Below are positions 1 through 7,128 of a stretch of 29,179 nt of DNA, piece after piece. The translations under genes were made by a program, and so were the position numbers. Numbering within the stretch: the first letter of the stretch is position 1; each line of letters starts with the position of its first letter. The DNA comes from Limiplasma sp036645955. Lineage in GTDB: Bacteria; Bacillota; Clostridia; Christensenellales; Aristaeellaceae. The notes beneath the pieces were generated by a model. The model ran no database searches, was not told the origin of the DNA, and saw nothing but the letters and a program-made list of their open reading frames with translations. The stretch is from the NCBI GenBank assembly GCA_036645955.1, contig JAVXND010000030.1, positions 1 to 29,179 on the forward strand, in the 5' to 3' direction.

Positions 1-19
1 GGCAGTCCCCACGCCAGTG

Positions 20-197
20 GCGCGGAAAGCCATTTCCGCAATAGGGCGCTTCCTCCCCGGGGGGGACGCAGCAGCGCGGAAAGCCAATTCCGCAAGGGAA
101 TACCCCCGGGGGGGGACGCAGCAGCGCGGAAAGCCAATTCCGCAAGGAAACACCCCCCGCAGGGGGACACAGCGGCGGCGGGATGCCATTTCCGCAA
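20..197. repeat. Tandem array of four hairpin-forming repeats
   Basis: Four copies of a 22-bp core start at about 20, 74, 124 and 176, so the period is 50-54 bp. The core reads GCGGAAAGCCATTTCCGC in copy 1: a 7-bp perfect stem (GCGGAAA/TTTCCGC) around GCCA. Copies 2 and 3 have GCCAATTCCGC, and copy 4 is the most diverged (GCGGGATGCCATTTCCGC). Between cores lie C-run/G-run blocks such as CCCCCGGGGGGG, which are themselves palindromic. The array sits just beyond the hom terminator and may extend upstream of base 1. It resembles REP/BIME-type intergenic repeats; I see no coding support. Confidence 0.75.
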
Positions 198-222
198 GGC
201 AAGGTTCCCTACAATCCCTTAT

Positions 223-255
223 AACAAAAAAGGGCTTCACAGCCCTCTTTTGTTA
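223..255 (-). terminator. Intrinsic terminator of the hom operon
   Basis: AGGGCT (231-236), loop TCAC, AGCCCT (241-246). On the minus strand the stem is followed by a run of Ts (As at 225-231 on the plus strand). The flanks AACAAAA and TTTTGTT are also complementary, so it could work in both directions. The hom stop codon (TAA, plus positions 253-255) lies in the outer stem. Confidence 0.85.
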
Positions 256-1542
256 CTCTAACCCCTGCTCCACGCGCAACATGCTTTCCACCGTTGCCAC
301 CTCTGCATCAATTTCCGAAATTGCTTGCTGCATATCGCGCTCGCTAGCGCGGTGGGTAATAAATACCATGGTTACAAGGCCGTTTTGCCGCAGGCCTTTT
401 TGTTGCATGGCCGCAATGCTTACACCGTGGTTGGCGAAGGTTTGCGCAATCTTGCTCAGCACGCCTGGGCGATCCTGCGCAAGCATGCGCACATAAAAGG
501 CGCAATGCCAATCCGCATTGTTTTGAAGCGCTATGCTTGGGTATAGCTCGTTTTCAAACGTGGGGTAGAGATGCTTTTGAGCGGAGGCGGCACGCACCAA
601 ATCGCTTACAAGGGCGCTGGCGGTGGGCATATCGCCCGCACCGCGACCCATAAACATCATTTCACCGCAGGCGTGCCCGTACAGGAACACCGCGTTAAAC
701 GCGCCAGATACATTGGCCAGCGGGTGCTCATTGTGTATAAAGGTCGGGTGTACGCGCGTTTCCACGTTCAGCCCATCCCGCTTTGCAATGGCAAGCAGCT
801 TGAGGGTGTAGCCGAGCTCCTGCCCACAGCGGATATCCTCTGCCTGCACATTGGTAATGCCTTGCACATACACATTTTCAAAGGGTACGCGCCCATGAAA
901 GGCAAGGCTGGCCAAAATGCTCAATTTGTAAGCCGCGTCCAAACCCTCTACATCTGCGGCGGGGTCTGGCTCGGCCAAACCAAGGCGCTTCGCATCCGCA
1001 AGCACGGTTTCGTAGGCTTGACCCTCCTTGCTCATGCGAGTGAGGATATAGTTGGTAGTGCCGTTGACAATGCCGTAAATGCAATGAATGCGGTTGGCTT
1101 GCAGGCTTTCCTCCAGCGTGTGAATAATGGGAATGGCACCGCAGACGGCCGCTTCATAGTATAGCCCTGCGCCGCTTTGCTTTGCGGCTTTTTGCAGCTC
1201 GTGCCAGTGCAGCGCAAAGGCTACCTTGTTGGCCGTAACCACGGTTTTGCCGCGCGTCAGGGCTTCTGTAATCCATTGATGCGCGGGCTCCTCGCCCCCT
1301 AAAAATTCAAGCACAATGGAGATTTCGGGATCGTTTAACACATCCTCCACGCGGCTGGTAAGCGTGCCTTCGGGAAAGCTTGCTTCACGCGGCTTGTTCA
1401 TATCCCGCACCAGAACGCGCTTTATCTCAAAACGCAAGCCTGTGCGGTGGGCAATTTCCCGATCAAAGCCGTTTAGCAATCGCCATACGCCGCAGCCTAC
1501 ATTGCCGCATCCCAAAAAGCCGATCTTGATTGTTTTCTCCAT
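253..1542 (-). CDS. hom: Homoserine dehydrogenase with C-terminal ACT domain
   Basis: NAD(P)H-dependent reduction of aspartate semialdehyde to homoserine, the branch point to threonine and methionine; cytoplasmic. The protein (429 aa) opens with a Rossmann dinucleotide site, GFLGCGNVG (about residues 7-15). It carries the family signature LGLAEPDPAADVEG followed by a DAAYKLSILA stretch, and ends in an ACT domain (RPGVLSKIAQTFANHGVSI, about residues 360-378), the usual site of threonine feedback control. I chose ATG at 1542 because AAGGAA lies just upstream and the Rossmann strand then begins at residue 3. An in-frame start at 1596 would add 18 residues unlike the family. It is the last gene of the minus-strand ECF-S/coaX/hom group, 37 bp after coaX. 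No thrB or thrC is adjacent. The length is normal for the ACT-containing form. Confidence 0.95.
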   Translation of the reverse strand: MEKTIKIGFLGCGNVGCGVWRLLNGFDREIAHRTGLRFEIKRVLVRDMNKPREASFPEGTLTSRVEDVLNDPEISIVLEFLGGEEPAHQWITEALTRGKTVVTANKVAFALHWHELQKAAKQSGAGLYYEAAVCGAIPIIHTLEESLQANRIHCIYGIVNGTTNYILTRMSKEGQAYETVLADAKRLGLAEPDPAADVEGLDAAYKLSILASLAFHGRVPFENVYVQGITNVQAEDIRCGQELGYTLKLLAIAKRDGLNVETRVHPTFIHNEHPLANVSGAFNAVFLYGHACGEMMFMGRGAGDMPTASALVSDLVRAASAQKHLYPTFENELYPSIALQNNADWHCAFYVRMLAQDRPGVLSKIAQTFANHGVSIAAMQQKGLRQNGLVTMVFITHRASERDMQQAISEIDAEVATVESMLRVEQGLE

Positions 1543-1579
1543 CGTACCTATTTCCTTCCCTGTAACTGTTTTTTTTTGC

Positions 1580-2347
1580 TTAACGATTCCGCTCATACAA
1601 AATGCGCAAGCCCTTGAGCGTTAAAATACCATCCAGGTGATTGATCACACGATCATCCTCCGCCACAAGGCGCGCCATGCCGCCTGTGGCTACCACAAAT
1701 GCATTGGGAGCGCCAAGCTCTTCGCGGATTTTTTGCACCAAATAATGCACCTGTCCAATGTAGCCATAAATAAAGCCCGCTTGCAAATTGGTAACGGTGG
1801 ATTGCCCAATCACATGATCCGGCTTAACCAGCTCAAAACGCGGAAGCTTAGCGGTACCGCTTACAAGGGCTTCACTGGTGAGCTTTAGTCCGGGACAGAT
1901 GCAACCGCCCACAAATGCGCCTTTTGCGTCAATAGCGCCAAAGGTGGTGGCGGTGCCAAAGTCAATGGTGATGCAAGGCCCGCCATACTCCGCCTGTGCC
2001 GCCACGGCATTGGCAATGCGGTCGCTGCCCAGCTCGCGGAGGTTTTCGTATTTGAGGTTGATGCCCGTTTTAATGCCGGGAGAAACCATCATGGGGGGCA
2101 TGTTAAAATAGTTTTTGCACATATGCTCCAGCGTAAAATTCACGGTTGGAACCACGCTGGAAAGCACAATGCCTTCTACATTTTTGGGATCGTAGCCATC
2201 ATGCTCAAATAGGCCTGACAGAATCAAACCATATTCATCGGAGGTATAGGTTTTGCTGGTAGATATGCGCCAGTACCGAAGCATTTTTGTTCCTTCAAAC
2301 AAAGCCGTTTTGATATTGGTATTTCCCACATCCATGGTAAAGATCAT
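1580..2347 (-). CDS. coaX: Type III pantothenate kinase
   Basis: Phosphorylates pantothenate to 4'-phosphopantothenate, the first step of coenzyme A synthesis. Type III enzymes belong to the acetate-sugar kinase (ASKHA) fold and are insensitive to CoA feedback. The 255-aa protein has the N-terminal phosphate loop DVGNTNIKTALF, the central GGPCITIDFGTATTFGAID block with the catalytic Asp, and then GGCICPGLKLTSEAL plus GTAKLP. All are diagnostic, and the length is typical. ATG at 2347 is preceded by AAAGGAG at a 9-nt spacing. The gene follows an ECF transporter S component by 45 bp on the same strand, which suggests uptake and phosphorylation of the same vitamin. It precedes hom; the metabolic link to homoserine dehydrogenase is not obvious. 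Confidence 0.95.
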   Translation of the reverse strand: MIFTMDVGNTNIKTALFEGTKMLRYWRISTSKTYTSDEYGLILSGLFEHDGYDPKNVEGIVLSSVVPTVNFTLEHMCKNYFNMPPMMVSPGIKTGINLKYENLRELGSDRIANAVAAQAEYGGPCITIDFGTATTFGAIDAKGAFVGGCICPGLKLTSEALVSGTAKLPRFELVKPDHVIGQSTVTNLQAGFIYGYIGQVHYLVQKIREELGAPNAFVVATGGMARLVAEDDRVINHLDGILTLKGLRILYERNR

Positions 2348-2392
2348 CGCTTTACGCTCCTTTGCCTTTTTGAATCTGTTAGGCTGCGGTGT

Positions 2393-3067
2393 TTACCGCT
2401 GTCTGCTTCGCCGCACAACCGCATCCACCGCCACCTTGATCATGGGCACAAGCACAGCGGCTACAATGGCTTCCCCAATGCCGTTTGGCACACCCACTGC
2501 GGTAACCAGCCAAGCACCTGCATTGTTTAAATAAGCGGCTTCCGTACCGCCTGAAGTTATCATTTGGTTGAGCAGTGCGGTTAGCTCCGTGCCATAAATC
2601 AGCAGAAGCATGAAAAGACAGCAAACCGTGTTTGTGATGGAACCAATGATGGCCGCCAATGCCACGCTAAGCTTATCCGTTACCGCGTTTTGCTTTACAA
2701 GCCTGCGAAACAGCCAATAGGCACCCACCGCCATCAGCGGCACAAGGAGCCTTGGAAGCACGCTTACAAGCGGATTGCGGAAGAACAGCGTCAGCCCAAT
2801 TGCCCCTGTTTCCCATGCGCGAATGAAACTGCAAAAGCCAAAAACCATGCCAACGCTCAGCCCAACCCACGGCCCTTCCACCAATGCGGCCAAAATAACA
2901 GGGATATGCGCCGTTGTGGCCGCAAGCAATGGCGGCGGCAGGGGAATCATACCGATGGGGGTAAAAACCAGCACCGCCGTAATGGCGCTCAGCATTCCAG
3001 TAATCACCATTTTGCGAATGGCATGGCTTTGTTTGTACCGTTTTCTTAGAATTTCCTTTTTGGTCAT
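2393..3067 (-). CDS. ECF transporter S component, probably for pantothenate
   Basis: Substrate-binding membrane subunit of an energy-coupling-factor vitamin importer. It would work with a shared EcfA/EcfA'/EcfT module, which is not in this window. The 224-aa protein has about six hydrophobic segments after a basic N-terminus (KKEILRKRYKQSHAIRK). It shows the S-component features TPIGMIPLPP, a HIPVILAALVEGPWVG stretch, FFRNPLVSVLPRLL and GVPNGIGEAIVAAVLVP. The pantothenate assignment is an inference from the gene lying directly before coaX; the sequence alone does not fix the ligand. ATG at 3067 follows GGAGG (CGGAGGAAAACATTC then ATG). It is the first gene of the group, behind a sigma-A promoter and a structured leader. 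No truncation is seen. Confidence 0.85.
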   Translation of the reverse strand: MTKKEILRKRYKQSHAIRKMVITGMLSAITAVLVFTPIGMIPLPPPLLAATTAHIPVILAALVEGPWVGLSVGMVFGFCSFIRAWETGAIGLTLFFRNPLVSVLPRLLVPLMAVGAYWLFRRLVKQNAVTDKLSVALAAIIGSITNTVCCLFMLLLIYGTELTALLNQMITSGGTEAAYLNNAGAWLVTAVGVPNGIGEAIVAAVLVPMIKVAVDAVVRRSRQR

Positions 3068-3176
3068 TGAATGTTTTCCTCCGTTCGAGTTCTTTTGAGA
3101 TACCCGACATACCTAGGACTGTGGTTTACGTGGGTACACGAGCGTTGTCTGCCTCCCAAAGGATGGCAGCAAGCCT
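3068..3176 (-). promoter_or_regulatory. Structured 5' leader of the ECF-S/coaX/hom operon (class unknown)
   Basis: About 110 nt separate the expected transcription start from the ECF-S start codon. On the minus strand I see a possible stem CTGCC/GGCAG near the 5' end, a CGTG-TACC-CACG hairpin, and TACCC/GGGTA (plus positions 3101-3105 and 3132-3136) enclosing a CCTAGG. I could not match this to the TPP, FMN, THF, preQ1 or cobalamin riboswitch cores I know. It could be a regulatory leader or an ordinary 5' UTR. Confidence 0.35.
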
Positions 3177-3182
3177 GTGTGC

Positions 3183-3211
3183 ATTATAAAGCCTAAAGAA
3201 GCGCTTGTAAA
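3183..3211 (-). promoter_or_regulatory. Sigma-A-type promoter for the ECF-S/coaX/hom operon
   Basis: On the minus strand, TTTACA (plus 3206-3211), a 17-bp spacer and TATAAT (plus 3183-3188). A TTGACT five bases further upstream gives a 22-bp spacer and is less likely to be the -35. The promoter lies 36 bp after the stop of the upstream ATP-grasp gene. I see no terminator between, so read-through from the upstream operon is possible. Confidence 0.7.
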
Positions 3212-3247
3212 GTCAACCGCTCCAAATGACAGGGAGATTTTATGGTT

Positions 3248-4117
3248 TTATGGTAATTGCTTGCGAATTTCGTCCAAATACAGCGCGACAATATCGAGCT
3301 GGCTTACTTGGTATAGCATGCGGCTGCCCACCACATCCTCCACCTCACCCAAAACAGGGCGTTCACCCTCGTATAGCAAATCAACGCCCGCCAAGCAAAG
3401 CGGGGCTGAGGCTTCCTCAAAACAGCGAATCACACGCAGTGCAAGCTCGCGCTCTGCTGTGGTGAGCGTATGAAGCGAAACACTTCCGCCGAGCTTAAAA
3501 TTGCTGACAACCCCTTCTTTGGCTGTGCGCATCACCCCTGCTATGATCTGTCCAAAAAGCACATACACGCGAAGGTCGCGCCCTGCGCCTGAAACAACCC
3601 TCTGCGCCAACGCGGGTTGGGGAAAAATACGCGCTGTGGCCGCTTGCCATTGGCTTGCATCCGCCACAAGCGTAACGCGATCGCCCCCGTGACTGCATGC
3701 GGGCTTTACAATCAACGGATACTGAATGCCGCTTGGCGGGCAAGCCATTTTGTCGGGCACAAAAAAAGTTTCAGGCATGGGAATTCCTGTTAAAAACTGA
3801 TGGGTGCTGCGCTTATCGTTGCAAAGCTCGCAAACGCGCGCATTGTTGAATACGGGAATGCCTAGCTTCTCAAAATGGCGGCTCACCCATGCGTTTCTTT
3901 GGCGGGAGAGCACGGCGGTTGGGCATTCGGGTTTGCCGTTTCGCAAGCAGAAGGGAGCGCCGTTTTCGTTTGTGCCAAGCCATAATTCGCTTAAAAGCAC
4001 AGGCTCCACCCACAGGCCGCAGGCTTCACCTGTGCGGCGCATCAGCTCGGCAAAATCTCGGTTTTGCTGAAAATCCTCATCGGCATAGAGCAACCAAAGC
4101 TTTTTCATTTCATTCAC
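3248..4117 (-). CDS. ATP-grasp (RimK-like) ligase, divergent paralogue
   Basis: Predicted ATP-dependent carboxylate-amine ligase joining an amino acid or small amine through an acyl phosphate; substrate unknown. The 289-aa protein has an N-terminal pre-ATP-grasp domain (MKKLWLLYADEDFQQNRDF). It then has ATP-binding segments (YPLIVKPACSHGGDRV, with a KPACSHGG loop; QRVVSGAGRDLRVYVLFG; NFKLGGSVSLHTL), ending LAGVDLLYEGERPVLGEVED. Residues align with its upstream neighbour over the C-terminal half (NF-KLGGS against NL-SRGGS). The metal-binding E-x-N of RimK-type enzymes reads EVE here, so the Asn is replaced by Glu, which may alter activity. The start overlaps the preceding gene by 4 bp (ATGA). 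It is the last gene of a three-gene operon with an N-formylglutamate-amidohydrolase-like protein. Family assignment is good; the reaction is unknown. Confidence 0.75.
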   Translation of the reverse strand: MNEMKKLWLLYADEDFQQNRDFAELMRRTGEACGLWVEPVLLSELWLGTNENGAPFCLRNGKPECPTAVLSRQRNAWVSRHFEKLGIPVFNNARVCELCNDKRSTHQFLTGIPMPETFFVPDKMACPPSGIQYPLIVKPACSHGGDRVTLVADASQWQAATARIFPQPALAQRVVSGAGRDLRVYVLFGQIIAGVMRTAKEGVVSNFKLGGSVSLHTLTTAERELALRVIRCFEEASAPLCLAGVDLLYEGERPVLGEVEDVVGSRMLYQVSQLDIVALYLDEIRKQLP

Positions 4118-4986
4118 CCGATTTGCTTTGCAATATGTTTCATGATTTCTGTTGCCATATTAACGCCGGTGCATTCCAAGGTGGTTTTGAAATGGGCGTT
4201 GCTATTGACTTCACAAATCAAAGGCCCGTTTTGACCAAAAAGTACATCAACACCCGCAAAATCTAGCCCCAGGCAATGGACCGCGCGAAGCGCCAACGCT
4301 TCCTCCGCAGGGGAGGGGGTATAGCTTGCCATACTGCCGCCACGGCTTAAGTTACTGCGAAAATCCCCATCGGTGGCGGTGCGGAGCATGGCGGCGACCA
4401 TTCTTCCGCCTACAAAGTTGAGCCGCGCATCCCGACCAAAGCTTTCTTTGATAAGCTCTTGAAAGAGCATGGGGGTACCCGCAAGGCTTTTTACCTTTTG
4501 CTTGAGGTCCTCTATATTGTGAAACAAATAAACCTGCTGGCCAAAGGAACCAAAGCATTCCTTGAGCACCAATGGCAAACCCAAGGCCTGCGCGGCCTCT
4601 TCTACAAACGCAAGACTTGTGTAGCCGATGTTTGCAAAGGTCTTTGGCGCAAGCAGGGTGCGCGGCGTGGGTATGCCCGCTTCCTTTAAACAAAGGTAGG
4701 TGAGCGCTTTATCATCACACTGTAAAATGCTGTTGGGCGTGTTAAAAATACGCAAACCGCGCGCGCTGAGCTGTGCGGCAAGCTGTACGTCTTTATCCCA
4801 AAAAAGTACAAAATGATACCGCTCGGGCTGAAATTTCGGGGTGTCCACAACACAGCAAAGCTCCGCATTGGTGTGTACATCCAAATCCATGCCGCATTCC
4901 TTGGCGGAGGCGAGCAGGGTGAGGTAGATGTCATCAAATTTGGTGGTGCGTAAAAAGGCGTTTACAACCAGCAAACCACGAATCAT
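4114..4986 (-). CDS. ATP-grasp protein, RimK-type amino-acid ligase family
   Basis: Member of the RimK/alpha-L-glutamate-ligase ATP-grasp family. Known members add glutamate to a protein or small molecule; the substrate here is unknown. The 290-aa protein begins MIRGLLVVNAFLRTTKFDD, typical of clostridial RimK-like proteins. It has the adenine-loop region GLPLVLKECFGSFGQQVYLF, the segment LFQELIKESFGRDARLN, the NLSRGGSMASYTPSP segment, and the Mg-binding tail FAGVDVLFGQNGPLICEVNS with an intact E-x-N. It overlaps the amidohydrolase-like gene upstream and the second ATP-grasp gene downstream by 4 bp each, so the three are probably translated together. The two ATP-grasp proteins look like diverged paralogues and might act in sequence or as a heteromer. 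Confidence 0.8.
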   Translation of the reverse strand: MIRGLLVVNAFLRTTKFDDIYLTLLASAKECGMDLDVHTNAELCCVVDTPKFQPERYHFVLFWDKDVQLAAQLSARGLRIFNTPNSILQCDDKALTYLCLKEAGIPTPRTLLAPKTFANIGYTSLAFVEEAAQALGLPLVLKECFGSFGQQVYLFHNIEDLKQKVKSLAGTPMLFQELIKESFGRDARLNFVGGRMVAAMLRTATDGDFRSNLSRGGSMASYTPSPAEEALALRAVHCLGLDFAGVDVLFGQNGPLICEVNSNAHFKTTLECTGVNMATEIMKHIAKQIG

Positions 4987-5636
4987 GAGCGTTCAACTCC
5001 TTGGTTTAAGCTTGTGATGAGCTCGCATAGCGCGTCCAACACATCAAAAAAGCGAAAGTTCGCATTGCTTTCCATCATCAGCCCCGTGTTAAGCTCCAAT
5101 TGAAGCGCGGGTATGCCGCAGTTTGCCGCTACGGTGGCGCAGACCGTGTGGGGGCGGCCTGCCGAAAACGGATCGTTAAGCGTTACAGGGGTGAGGCTTC
5201 GTTTTTCAAAAGCCGCCTGCACCAATGAACAGGCGCGTGAATCGCCGCACAGGTTTTGCCCATGCCCCGTGCCGATGCACAGCGCCATGGGGCGTGCGTC
5301 GCTCAATTGGTGCAAATCAAGCACATAGCGTATGGCGTGGGAGTGTACATAGGTGCATAATGCGTCGCGGTAGTCGCTCAGGGCATCGCGGTTGGCATCA
5401 TCCATTAAATGCCTTGTTTTATAAAGGCAGGGGCAACCCACACGGGGGCTTAACATGCGGCAAAGCATGCCTGTGTAGCGTTCCGCTTGCTTTACATGCC
5501 CATCCCGCGTTTGTAATACGGCGTGCGGCGCACTTACAAGCACCTGCCCTGTACCTGCGAGCCATTCAAAGGAATGGGGATGGCTTGTGCTGGTAAAGTA
5601 GGCGAGGGCTTGTTTAAATTCATCCTCTTGCAGCAT
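4983..5636 (-). CDS. N-formylglutamate amidohydrolase-like protein
   Basis: Predicted zinc-dependent hydrolase of the N-formylglutamate amidohydrolase family, related in fold to M14 carboxypeptidases and succinylglutamate desuccinylase. Such enzymes cleave the amide of an N-acyl amino acid. The 217-aa protein has candidate metal and active-site residues in order: SAPHA (His38), DLHQL (His109; DLHS in many relatives) and LQLELN (Glu181). An Arg-Pro-His (161-163) could bind a carboxylate. It is first in the operon with two ATP-grasp ligases, so hydrolysis and ligation are presumably parts of one pathway. No histidine-degradation (hut) genes accompany it, so the usual N-formylglutamate role is doubtful. 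ATG at 5636 follows TTAGGAGGCAACGCC, a strong site. Confidence 0.75.
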   Translation of the reverse strand: MLQEDEFKQALAYFTSTSHPHSFEWLAGTGQVLVSAPHAVLQTRDGHVKQAERYTGMLCRMLSPRVGCPCLYKTRHLMDDANRDALSDYRDALCTYVHSHAIRYVLDLHQLSDARPMALCIGTGHGQNLCGDSRACSLVQAAFEKRSLTPVTLNDPFSAGRPHTVCATVAANCGIPALQLELNTGLMMESNANFRFFDVLDALCELITSLNQGVERS

Positions 5637-5660
5637 GGCGTTGCCTCCTAAACAGGCAAC

Positions 5661-5690
5661 AGTCTAGCACGCAAAAGAAGGGGTTGTCAA
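5661..5690 (-). promoter_or_regulatory. Sigma-A-type promoter for the amidohydrolase/ATP-grasp operon
   Basis: On the minus strand, a consensus TTGACA (plus 5685-5690), an 18-bp spacer and TAGACT (plus 5661-5666), about 25 bp before the start codon. Its -35 is only 8 bp from the -35 of the divergent MATE promoter, so the two polymerase sites overlap. Confidence 0.7.
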
Positions 5691-5698
5691 CCAAACCA

Positions 5699-5727
5699 TT
5701 GCAATCTTGCACAAACAGTCTTATAAT
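5699..5727 (+). promoter_or_regulatory. Sigma-A-type promoter for the MATE gene
   Basis: TTGCAA (5699-5704), 17 bp, TATAAT (5722-5727), then a TGGAGGA ribosome binding site at 5748-5754 before ATG 5761. Confidence 0.75.
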
Positions 5728-5760
5728 AGATAGGATACAAACGAGTATGGAGGAACAAGC

Positions 5761-7128
5761 ATGGAAAACTACGCGAATGAAAACGAGCTGGGAACCAAGC
5801 CGATTGGCAAATTGTTATTTGGTTTGGCAGTACCCGCCATTACCGCACAGATTGTGAATGTACTTTACAATATGGTTGACCGCATGTACATTGGTCACAT
5901 CCCCAATATCGGCGCATTTGCATTGACGGGTGTAGGGGTCACATTCCCCATTATTATGCTGGTATCTGCCTTTGCTACGCTGGCCAGTATGGGCGGCGCA
6001 CCGCGTGCCTCTATTATGATGGGACGCGGGGATCATTTGGAGGCAGAGCGTATTTTGGGCAACTGCACAAGCGCTTTGGCGGGTACGGCTGTGCTGTTGA
6101 CTGCCGCTATCTTTTTGTTTGGCAAGCAATTGCTGATGATGTTTGGCGCAAGCGAGGCAACCATTGGCTATGCGTGGGAATACCTGTCCATTTATGCGGT
6201 TGGCACCATTTCCGTACAAATGGCTTTGGGGCTGAATGCCTTTATCACCGCGCAGGGCTTTTCCAAAATCAGCATGCTCACCGTGCTATTGGGCGCTATT
6301 TGCAACATTGTGCTTGACCCCATTTTTATTTTTGGGTTTGGCATGGGCGTTCGCGGCGCGGCATGGGCGACTGTGATTTCCCAAACGGTTTCCGCTGTTT
6401 GGGTACTGCGGTTCCTTTCGGGCAAAAAAACAGGCTTGAAAATCAAAACGGAGAACCTGCGTATTAAGCCCAAAGTGTATTTGCCCTGCATGGCGCTGGG
6501 CTTGTCGCCGTTTATTATGCAATCCACCGAGAGCATATTAACCGTTTGCTTCAACTCCTCCCTGCTCAGGTTTGGCGGAGACATGGCGGTTGGCGCAATG
6601 ACCATTTTAAGCAGTGTCATGCAGTTTTCCATGCTGCCATTGCAAGGGCTTACGCAAGGCGCACAGCCGATTGTCGGCTACAACTATGGCGCAGATAACC
6701 GTGAGCGGGTTAAAAAATGCTTTACGCTGTTGGTGATTTGCTGCCTCACGTATTCGGGCTTTTTGTGGGCGCTGGTGATGCTGTTTCCGCAAATCTTTGC
6801 CGCTATGTTCACAAACGATGCGGCTTTAACCGCTATTACGGTGCATTCATTGCGGATTTACATGGCGGCATCGGGTATTTTCGGCATACAAATTGCATGC
6901 CAGCAAACCTTTATTGCCGTTGGAAATGCCAAAACCTCTGTGTTTTTGGCTTTGCTGCGCAAAGTGTTTTTGCTCATTCCGCTCATTTTCATTCTGCCAA
7001 GCTTTATGCCCAACAAGGTGGACGCGGTTTTCTTGGCTGAGCCCATTGCGGACGCGATTGCGGTGACCGTTACGGCAATTATGTTCTGGCGCTATTTCAG
7101 CCGATATTTGAAGGGTCAAAAGCTGTAA
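5761..7128 (+). CDS. MATE family efflux transporter
   Basis: Inner-membrane multidrug/toxin exporter of the MATE (MOP superfamily) group, driven by Na+ or H+; substrate not predictable. The 455-aa protein has about 12 hydrophobic segments in two related halves. MATE hallmarks include LAVPAITAQIVNVLYNMVD near the N-terminus (residues 25-43), GALTGVG-type loops (FALTGVGVTFP), NAFITAQGFSKISM, and LQGLTQGAQPIVGYNYGA in the second half. Length is standard. ATG 5761 is supported by GGAGGA and a clear promoter. The 3' end overlaps the convergent glycosylase gene by 32 bp with no terminator between. It is divergent from the ATP-grasp operon; an export role for that operon's product is an attractive but unproven link. 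Confidence 0.93.
   Translation: MENYANENELGTKPIGKLLFGLAVPAITAQIVNVLYNMVDRMYIGHIPNIGAFALTGVGVTFPIIMLVSAFATLASMGGAPRASIMMGRGDHLEAERILGNCTSALAGTAVLLTAAIFLFGKQLLMMFGASEATIGYAWEYLSIYAVGTISVQMALGLNAFITAQGFSKISMLTVLLGAICNIVLDPIFIFGFGMGVRGAAWATVISQTVSAVWVLRFLSGKKTGLKIKTENLRIKPKVYLPCMALGLSPFIMQSTESILTVCFNSSLLRFGGDMAVGAMTILSSVMQFSMLPLQGLTQGAQPIVGYNYGADNRERVKKCFTLLVICCLTYSGFLWALVMLFPQIFAAMFTNDAALTAITVHSLRIYMAASGIFGIQIACQQTFIAVGNAKTSVFLALLRKVFLLIPLIFILPSFMPNKVDAVFLAEPIADAIAVTVTAIMFWRYFSRYLKGQKL

Noticed and set aside
20..197. CRISPR-like array
   Set aside because: Only four diverged units; the spacing segments are themselves similar GC runs, not unique spacers, and no cas gene is present.
17..496. Plus-strand open frame of 159 codons over the hairpin repeats
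   Set aside because: It runs through tandem repeats and antisense to hom, is low-complexity and has no ribosome binding site.
3183..3216. TTGACT as the -35 of the ECF-S promoter
   Set aside because: It leaves a 22-bp spacer to TATAAT; the overlapping TTTACA gives 17 bp.
4983..5636. Histidine-degradation role for the amidohydrolase-like protein
   Set aside because: No hut genes are nearby and the operon partners are ATP-grasp ligases.
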